A stretch of 11,120 nt of DNA from Candidatus Bipolaricaulota bacterium (GTDB taxonomy: Bacteria > Bipolaricaulota > Bipolaricaulia > UBA7950 > UBA9294): NCBI GenBank assembly GCA_020350845.1, contig CP070725.1:1690580-1701699 (forward strand), in the 5' to 3' direction. Positions 6,470 through 11,120 of the stretch are shown piece after piece. The first letter of the stretch is position 1. Every line of letters begins with the position of its first letter. The position numbers and the translations under genes were made by a program. A model generated the notes under the pieces. That model saw only the letters and a list, made by a program, of their open reading frames with translations. It was not told where the DNA came from and did not search any database.

Positions 6470-6496
6470 TTGCGAACAGGGGAATGGACAGATACT
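6470..6496 (+). promoter_or_regulatory. Weak candidate promoter for yidC
   Basis: TTGCGA (6470-6475) and GATACT (6491-6496) are 15 bases apart, a short spacing with moderate hexamers. The start would lie close to the yidC ribosome site GGAGG at 6508-6512. A promoter is needed somewhere in this 208-base divergent gap, since the neighbour on the other side points away; this is the best pair I see. Confidence 0.25.
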
Positions 6497-6517
6497 CTAG
6501 CCCGACCGGAGGTCGAA

Positions 6518-8197
6518 ATGCGTCGATGGATGAGGCCCTTTAGCGCGTTGGTGGCTACCCTGCTCGTGCTTGCCGTGGGAATCGGCTGGACCGCGGCGGC
6601 GGTCGAAGGACCGTTCCCGCTGATCTACCACTACGAGCAGCGGGGCGAGGTGGAGGTCATCACCTCCCTCGCCGCCTACCTGTTCTCGATCGACGAGGCA
6701 GAGCTGCGCAGCGTGTACCTGTACTACGAAACGTGGGGCGCGGCCGGTGGCGAGTTGATGCCCGGAACGACGACGAGCCTCGTCCAGGTCGACCCCGACG
6801 CGATCGGCGATTCGGTGCCGATCCTCAAGGAGGATCGTCCGATCCTGCGCCGTCTGATGGCGCTGCGGCTGAGCTTCCCGCTGAACAGCTTCATCGCACA
6901 ACGGGAGTTCGCCCCCGGGGCAAGCTATCCGTTTGCGTTTGACGGTCAGGACGCGCCGTTCACGCTCTCCCGCGCGGAGATTCGCGAGGACGGAATCGCC
7001 GTTATCGAGTTCAGCGGGGCCGTCGCCGGTGTGAATGTCGTCAAGCGCTTCCTCATCGAGGATACGCCCTACTACACGGTCGATGTAGAGATCGAGACCA
7101 CAAACCCCGGCACCGAGGACGTCGAGCTGCGCATGAGCGGTGCGGGCTCCACGCCGGGGGATCGCGGGCCGACGTTGGTCTACCTGTTCGACGGGGTGCG
7201 CAGCGAGATCGCACGAGAGAGGGCGACCTATGCCCGGTTCGAGGGCCTTGGCCTGGTGAGCAAGGGGACGGTGCTCTTCCTCGCGAGTGACGGTAGCGCG
7301 GGATTGGCGCCGTTCGTCACCCCGACGACGGATGTCAGCGCTCGATTCGGCGTCACGTGGGCGGCAGCACCGGGGACGCAGACCCAGAGCTTCAAGCTCT
7401 ACGGCGGGCGCAGGCGATTCCTGCTGATGGAAGCGGCGGGGCTCGAGGAGGTCGACGATCCAGGGACGATGGCGAGGCTCATCGTTCCCGTCGTGCGCTT
7501 CCTGAACCTGCTCTACCGCACCACCGGGAACTTCGGATGGGCAATCATCCTGTTCACCATCCTCACGCGGGTGCTTCTCTACCCGCTGATGCGCAAGCAG
7601 TACCACTCCATGGCGCGGATGCAGAAGTTGCAGCCGAAGCTGAAGAAGATTCAGGAGCGGTACCGCGACGACCGCCAGCTCCAGCAGCAGAAGCTGATGG
7701 AGATGTACAAGCGAGAGGGCGTCAATCCTCTCGGCGGATGCCTGCCGATGCTCGTCCAGCTCCCGCTCCTCGTGCTGCTGTGGCGAGCGATCTTCTACTC
7801 CAGCGAGCAGATGCACCTCTCGCCCGGCTTCCTGTGGCTCGCCGATCTCAGCGTGCGCGATCCGTACTACATCCTCGTCATCCTCACGACCGCGGTGATG
7901 CTCATCCAGCAGCGGATGATGACGCCGATGTCGGCCGATGCCGGCGGCTCGAGCAAGCTCATGGGGTATATCTTCCCGCTGTTCATGGCGGTCTTCTTTG
8001 CGAGCTTCCCCGCCGGGCTCTGGCTCTATTACTTCCTGACCACGGTCCTCCAGGTCGGACAACAGGCGATCGTCAACTGGGAGATCGCCCGCTCTGACAC
8101 AGGAGCGGCCGCCGTCGGGGAGCCGATCGGTGACGCGGAGGAGGAACAGGGGGAGGAAGCCGATGACCAGCGAGAAGCTGGAGACGGTCAAGGCTGA
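6518..8197 (+). CDS. yidC: Membrane protein insertase YidC
   Basis: The 559-residue inner-membrane insertase/chaperone works alone or with SecYEG. ATG at 6518 has GGAGG (6508-6512) at 5 bases. Residues 7-28 form the first membrane segment. Residues 30-320 form a periplasmic beta-sandwich (YidC_periplas type), which marks a diderm cell envelope. The conserved core follows: FLNLLYRTTGNFGWAIILFT (328-347), the groove arginine R351 in TRVLLYPLMRKQY, the coiled cytosolic hairpin at 365-400, GVNPLGGCLPMLVQLPLL (401-418), then segments near 448-465, 482-497 and 499-518. The C-terminus (about 535-559) is acidic (DAEEEQGEEADDQ), unlike the basic tail of E. coli YidC. The last 35 bases overlap jag, so this tail is partly shaped by the ribosome site of the next gene. 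Confidence 0.96.
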   Translation: MRRWMRPFSALVATLLVLAVGIGWTAAAVEGPFPLIYHYEQRGEVEVITSLAAYLFSIDEAELRSVYLYYETWGAAGGELMPGTTTSLVQVDPDAIGDSVPILKEDRPILRRLMALRLSFPLNSFIAQREFAPGASYPFAFDGQDAPFTLSRAEIREDGIAVIEFSGAVAGVNVVKRFLIEDTPYYTVDVEIETTNPGTEDVELRMSGAGSTPGDRGPTLVYLFDGVRSEIARERATYARFEGLGLVSKGTVLFLASDGSAGLAPFVTPTTDVSARFGVTWAAAPGTQTQSFKLYGGRRRFLLMEAAGLEEVDDPGTMARLIVPVVRFLNLLYRTTGNFGWAIILFTILTRVLLYPLMRKQYHSMARMQKLQPKLKKIQERYRDDRQLQQQKLMEMYKREGVNPLGGCLPMLVQLPLLVLLWRAIFYSSEQMHLSPGFLWLADLSVRDPYYILVILTTAVMLIQQRMMTPMSADAGGSSKLMGYIFPLFMAVFFASFPAGLWLYYFLTTVLQVGQQAIVNWEIARSDTGAAAVGEPIGDAEEEQGEEADDQREAGDGQG

Positions 8198-8630
8198 GAT
8201 CGAGACCTTCCTGCGCGGCGTCCTCGACATCCTCGAGGAAGAGGCCGAACTCGAGATCGAGGGTGATCTCGACGACGAGCTCTACGTCAACCTGACCGGC
8301 AGCCTGTTCATCCTCTCCGAGGACCGTACGATCCTCGCCGCACTGGAGCACCTTCTGCGGGTGGCCCTGCGGCGCTGCGTGGGTCGGGAGTGCGATGTGA
8401 TTCTCGACGTCAACGGCGCGACCAAGCGACGGCGCGCCGATCTCGTGCGTCTTGCCCTCAACGCCGCCGAGTCCGCACGGCGGGAGCACAAGCGCGTACG
8501 CCTCGACCCGATGCCCGCCGGCGACCGGCGCATGGTGCACGTCGCCCTCGCGACCTTTCCCGGAGTGAAGACGTTCAGTACGGGGAACGGCGAAGAGCGC
8601 CGCGTGGTGATCGAGCCGGACGGTGCGTGA
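8163..8630 (+). CDS. jag: Jag/KhpB-like RNA-binding protein with degenerate KH domain
   Basis: A 155-residue cytosolic protein combining a KH domain (about 25-90) and an R3H domain (about 93-151), the Jag/SpoIIIJ-associated (KhpB) layout without the N-terminal Jag_N domain. The R3H signature is clear: RVRLDPMPAGDRRMVHVALA (111-130) with R122 and H126, then KTFSTGNGEERRVVI. In the KH domain the GxxG loop (GKRG in typical Jag) is replaced by S52-E53-D54-R55. The ATG at 8163 follows GGAGGA closely and lies inside the end of yidC, a 35-base overlap; an ATG 33 bases upstream would add only a basic stretch. It lies between yidC and mnmE as in many bacteria. Homologues bind RNA and influence cell elongation and division. 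Confidence 0.88.
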   Translation: MTSEKLETVKAEIETFLRGVLDILEEEAELEIEGDLDDELYVNLTGSLFILSEDRTILAALEHLLRVALRRCVGRECDVILDVNGATKRRRADLVRLALNAAESARREHKRVRLDPMPAGDRRMVHVALATFPGVKTFSTGNGEERRVVIEPDGA

Positions 8631-9989
8631 GTGATCGGCGACACGATCGCCGCGGTCTCCACGCCTGCAGGAGAGGGTGGGATCGGCATCGTCCGGGTCA
8701 GCGGCGAAGACGCGCTGGAGATCGTGGACGCCGTCTTCCGTGCCAGCGATCGAAAGCCGCTTCGCGAAGCGGCGACGCACACCATTCGCCATGGGTTCAT
8801 CCTCGATGACGATCGCCCCGTCGACGAGGTCTTGGTGACGGTGATGCGTGCGCCGCGAACCTACACGCGAGAGGACGTCGTCGAAGTCAACTGCCACGGA
8901 GGCGTACTCGCGACACAGCTCGTCCTGGAGCGCATTCTTCGTGCCGGCGCCCGCATCGCAGACCGCGGCGAGTTCACGCGCCGGGCGTTTGTCAACGGCA
9001 GGCTCTCCCTCGACGAGGCGAAGTCGGTCGCAGACGTCGTCCGCGCGCGGTCGGCGGACGGACTCGAGGCCGCCGTTCGCCAACTCGCGGGTCGATTCTC
9101 CGAAGAGATCGCCGTGCTTCGCGCACGAATCGCAGAGCTGCGGGCGCGGATCGAGCTGGGGATCGACTTCCCCGAGGACGATACCGCGAACCCTGTGACG
9201 GCGAAGGATCTCGAGGCGCTGATCGAGGCCACCCGGCGCCTGTGCGAGCGTGGCGCCCGCGGCCGGGTCCTTCGCGAAGGCCTGACCGTGGCCATCGTCG
9301 GCCGTCCCAACGTCGGCAAATCCACGCTTCTGAATGCGCTCCTCGCGGAGCGGCGGGCGATCGTCACCTCCCTTCCGGGGACGACACGTGACACGGTGGA
9401 AGACGAGGCCGTTTTCGGCGGGATCCCCGTACGGCTGATCGATACCGCAGGACTGCGCGAGACCCGCGACGCGATCGAAGCGGAGGGCGTGGCCCGCGCG
9501 GAGGCCGCGATCGCGCGCTCAGACCTCGTTCTCCTCCTGCTCGATCGTAGCGGCCCGTTGACGGAGGAGGATCGACTCCTGCTCGCACGCCCGTGGGACC
9601 GTCCGGTGATCCTTGTGTGGACCAAGGCCGATCTCCCGCGGCGTGCGTCCGAAGAGGCGCCCGGTCCGTGGCTCGCGACGTGCACTGTCTCCGCGCTCGA
9701 GGGCACGGGGATCGACGTCCTGCGGGAGGAGGCGGTGGGACGCCTCTACGCGGGAGAGATCCCGCAGCGGGGGACCGCGCTCCTCCTCGAGCGTTGGGAG
9801 ATGGATCAACTGCGTCGCGTGGAGGACGCCCTCGCGAGGGCGAACCACGTCATCGCCTCGAAAGGGACGGCGGACATGGTCGCCGACGAGCTGCGGCAGG
9901 CCCACGTCGAGGCCGGCCATCTCCTCGGGATGGACGTTGACGACGAGGTTCTTGACGAGATCTTTTCGAGGTTCTGCGTCGGGAAGTAG
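8631..9989 (+). CDS. mnmE: tRNA uridine-5-carboxymethylaminomethyl modification GTPase MnmE
   Basis: With MnmG, this dimeric GTPase installs the cmnm5/nm5 group on wobble U34 of certain tRNAs. The 452 residues are full length. The N-terminal tetrahydrofolate-binding domain (1-118) contains TPAGEGGIGIVRVSG and YTREDVVEVNCHGG. A helical domain spans 119-214 and the final 70 or so residues. The G domain has GRPNVGKS (224-231), PGTTRD (249-254), DTAG (271-274), a probable catalytic E283, and G4 as TKAD (331-334) instead of NKxD. The protein ends FCVGK, matching the family's C-[IV]-G-K with catalytic C449. The GTG start abuts the jag stop, so translation is probably coupled. mnmG is not in this window. 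The stop codon lies 9 bases from the convergent recJ stop. Confidence 0.96.
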   Translation: MIGDTIAAVSTPAGEGGIGIVRVSGEDALEIVDAVFRASDRKPLREAATHTIRHGFILDDDRPVDEVLVTVMRAPRTYTREDVVEVNCHGGVLATQLVLERILRAGARIADRGEFTRRAFVNGRLSLDEAKSVADVVRARSADGLEAAVRQLAGRFSEEIAVLRARIAELRARIELGIDFPEDDTANPVTAKDLEALIEATRRLCERGARGRVLREGLTVAIVGRPNVGKSTLLNALLAERRAIVTSLPGTTRDTVEDEAVFGGIPVRLIDTAGLRETRDAIEAEGVARAEAAIARSDLVLLLLDRSGPLTEEDRLLLARPWDRPVILVWTKADLPRRASEEAPGPWLATCTVSALEGTGIDVLREEAVGRLYAGEIPQRGTALLLERWEMDQLRRVEDALARANHVIASKGTADMVADELRQAHVEAGHLLGMDVDDEVLDEIFSRFCVGK

Positions 9990-9998
9990 CGTCTCGGG

Positions 9999-11120
9999 TC
10001 AGCGCCCGACGACATCGACGAGGTCGATCTGCACGCGGCTACGCCAATCGTCGAATCCGGCGCGGAAGACAACCCCCGCCCCACGAGCAGCCTCGAGCAG
10101 CGGGAGGTGGCGTCCCTGGCGGAAGGCGATGAACGGCGCCGAGGCACCGCCCTGGAACACATCCCCCTTGAGGTGTTGCTGCCGCCCGCCGACGAGGCCG
10201 AGATTCCCGAAGTGGCAGTCCTCGACGAGGAACAGCGGCGCAGGATTCCCGCTCCCGTACGGCGCCAGTGAGCGGACGTTCGTGTAGAAGCGCATGTCTA
10301 GGGCGGCGACCGTGGTGCGGGCGGAGACCACGCCGGGCGGCGACCGGGGGCGCTCGTCCTGCCTTCCTGCGAGCATCCTCGCGAGGCGCTCCTCGAGCGC
10401 CGGCAGGTTCTCGTTCGCCACGCTGAAGCCGGCGGCCATCTCGTGGCCTCCATACTGCAGCAGGAGGTCACTGATGCTCTCCAGACAGGCCACGATGTCG
10501 ACACCGTCGACACTTCGGCAGGAACCTCGGCTCACGGAGTCTCCGCGAGAGACGATCACCGCGGGAACGTTGTACTGATCGACGAGGCTCGCCGCCGCAA
10601 GGCCGAGGATCCCCTCGTTCCAGTACTTGCCCTCGAGGAAGACCAGGCCTGCCTCGCGGGGGGCGATGCCGCGCTTGGTGATCATCTCACGCGCCTGGAT
10701 GATCATGTCCTCCTGGGCGATCTCACGATCCCGGTTGTAGTCGAGGAGAACCTCGGAGAGGTACTTCGCCCGCTCCCGGTGGCGCGTCGTGAGCAGCAGG
10801 AACGCCACCTTCGGATCGCCGGCGCGATTCGCCGCGTTGAGCTTGGGAGCGATGAGGTACCCGATCGTCGCCGCCGACAGCCGCTTCGGGTTGATGTCCA
10901 GGCTCTCCATGAGAACCCGCAGGCCGAGCGAGGAGCCGGTTCCTTGTGCGATGCGCTCGAAGCCCTCGCGGGCGATGGCGCGGTTCTCGACCTCACCTCC
11001 GTCGGAGAGCGGGACGAGATCGGCGATCGTTCCCAGGGCCACCAGGTCGAGCATCTCATAGGGCAACGGACGGCCGACACGCTCGTAGACGGCGCAGATC
11101 AGCTTGAACGCCACGCCGAC
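9999..11120 (-). CDS. recJ: Single-stranded-DNA-specific exonuclease RecJ (C-terminal part)
   Basis: RecJ degrades single-stranded DNA 5' to 3' in recombination and mismatch repair. The reading frame stays open to the window edge, so the start and the N-terminal DHH motifs lie beyond 11120. About 373 residues are visible, starting VGVAFKL. Numbering from the GTG at 11112-11114, the conserved parts are LDLVALGTIADLVPL (22-36, probable metal ligand D32), PKLNAANRAGD (90-100; more usually LNAAGR), the DHHA1 segment YWNEGILGLAAASLV (164-178), SCRSVDG (198-204), YGGHEMAAGFS (221-231) and the OB-fold (about 265-371) with YGSGNPAPLF. It is convergent with mnmE, 9 bases stop to stop, with no room for a terminator between them. 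Confidence 0.95.
   Translation of the reverse strand, partial: VGVAFKLICAVYERVGRPLPYEMLDLVALGTIADLVPLSDGGEVENRAIAREGFERIAQGTGSSLGLRVLMESLDINPKRLSAATIGYLIAPKLNAANRAGDPKVAFLLLTTRHRERAKYLSEVLLDYNRDREIAQEDMIIQAREMITKRGIAPREAGLVFLEGKYWNEGILGLAAASLVDQYNVPAVIVSRGDSVSRGSCRSVDGVDIVACLESISDLLLQYGGHEMAAGFSVANENLPALEERLARMLAGRQDERPRSPPGVVSARTTVAALDMRFYTNVRSLAPYGSGNPAPLFLVEDCHFGNLGLVGGRQQHLKGDVFQGGASAPFIAFRQGRHLPLLEAARGAGVVFRAGFDDWRSRVQIDLVDVVGR

Noticed and set aside
4261..6543. Long plus-strand open frames opposite hisS and ribB
   Set aside because: They lie antisense to two clearly conserved enzymes, have no family motifs, and arise because GC-rich codon bias removes stops on the opposite strand.
6497..8230. 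577-codon minus-strand open frame covering all of yidC
   Set aside because: Its composition is that of a mirrored coding frame, with no domain pattern and no ribosome site; YidC on the plus strand is unmistakable.
8073..9083. Minus-strand open frame opposite jag and the start of mnmE
   Set aside because: It is a shadow of two conserved genes and has no recognisable motifs.

Overview
The window is a high-GC bacterial chromosomal segment, densely packed with mostly housekeeping genes. The YidC homologue has a large domain between its first membrane segment and its membrane core, the form found in diderm (Gram-negative-type) bacteria. The phylum cannot be fixed from the sequence. The adenosine-specific-kinase homologue, the Cys-rich tag on the first protein and the degenerate Jag protein suggest a little-studied lineage rather than a standard proteobacterium, but that is a guess.

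Layout. (1) 24-1718, plus strand: an exported protein with a CGDG...CPQDC Cys motif, a jelly-roll-like domain and a His-rich deacetylase-like C-terminal domain. (2) 1719-2103: a 385-base gap with a strong sigma70-type promoter, a run of short hairpins and a possible 24-codon leader ORF. (3) 2104-3637, plus strand: a tandem-GNAT acetyltransferase followed 19 bases later by a YfcE/MJ0936-type phosphodiesterase. (4) 3638-3851: a cluster of five diverged 26-bp repeats with a GGGGTCAGGTC core, between convergent genes; two form a long hairpin. (5) 6309 down to 3852, minus strand: ribB, hisS and an adenosine-specific-kinase homologue, a tightly spaced likely operon. (6) 6310-6517: a divergent promoter region. 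(7) 6518-9989, plus strand: yidC, jag/khpB and mnmE, a widely conserved order with overlapping or abutting genes. (8) 9999-11120, minus strand: the C-terminal two-thirds of recJ, convergent with mnmE and cut by the window edge.

How the genes work together. yidC-jag-mnmE links membrane-protein insertion, an RNA-binding-protein homologue and tRNA wobble-uridine modification. ribB-hisS-adenosine kinase joins riboflavin synthesis, tRNA charging and a nucleoside-binding protein; a shared pathway is not evident. No complete novel defence or mobile system is visible. The most unusual items are the repeat cluster, the structured leader at 1850-2103, and a Jag homologue whose KH domain has lost its GxxG loop.
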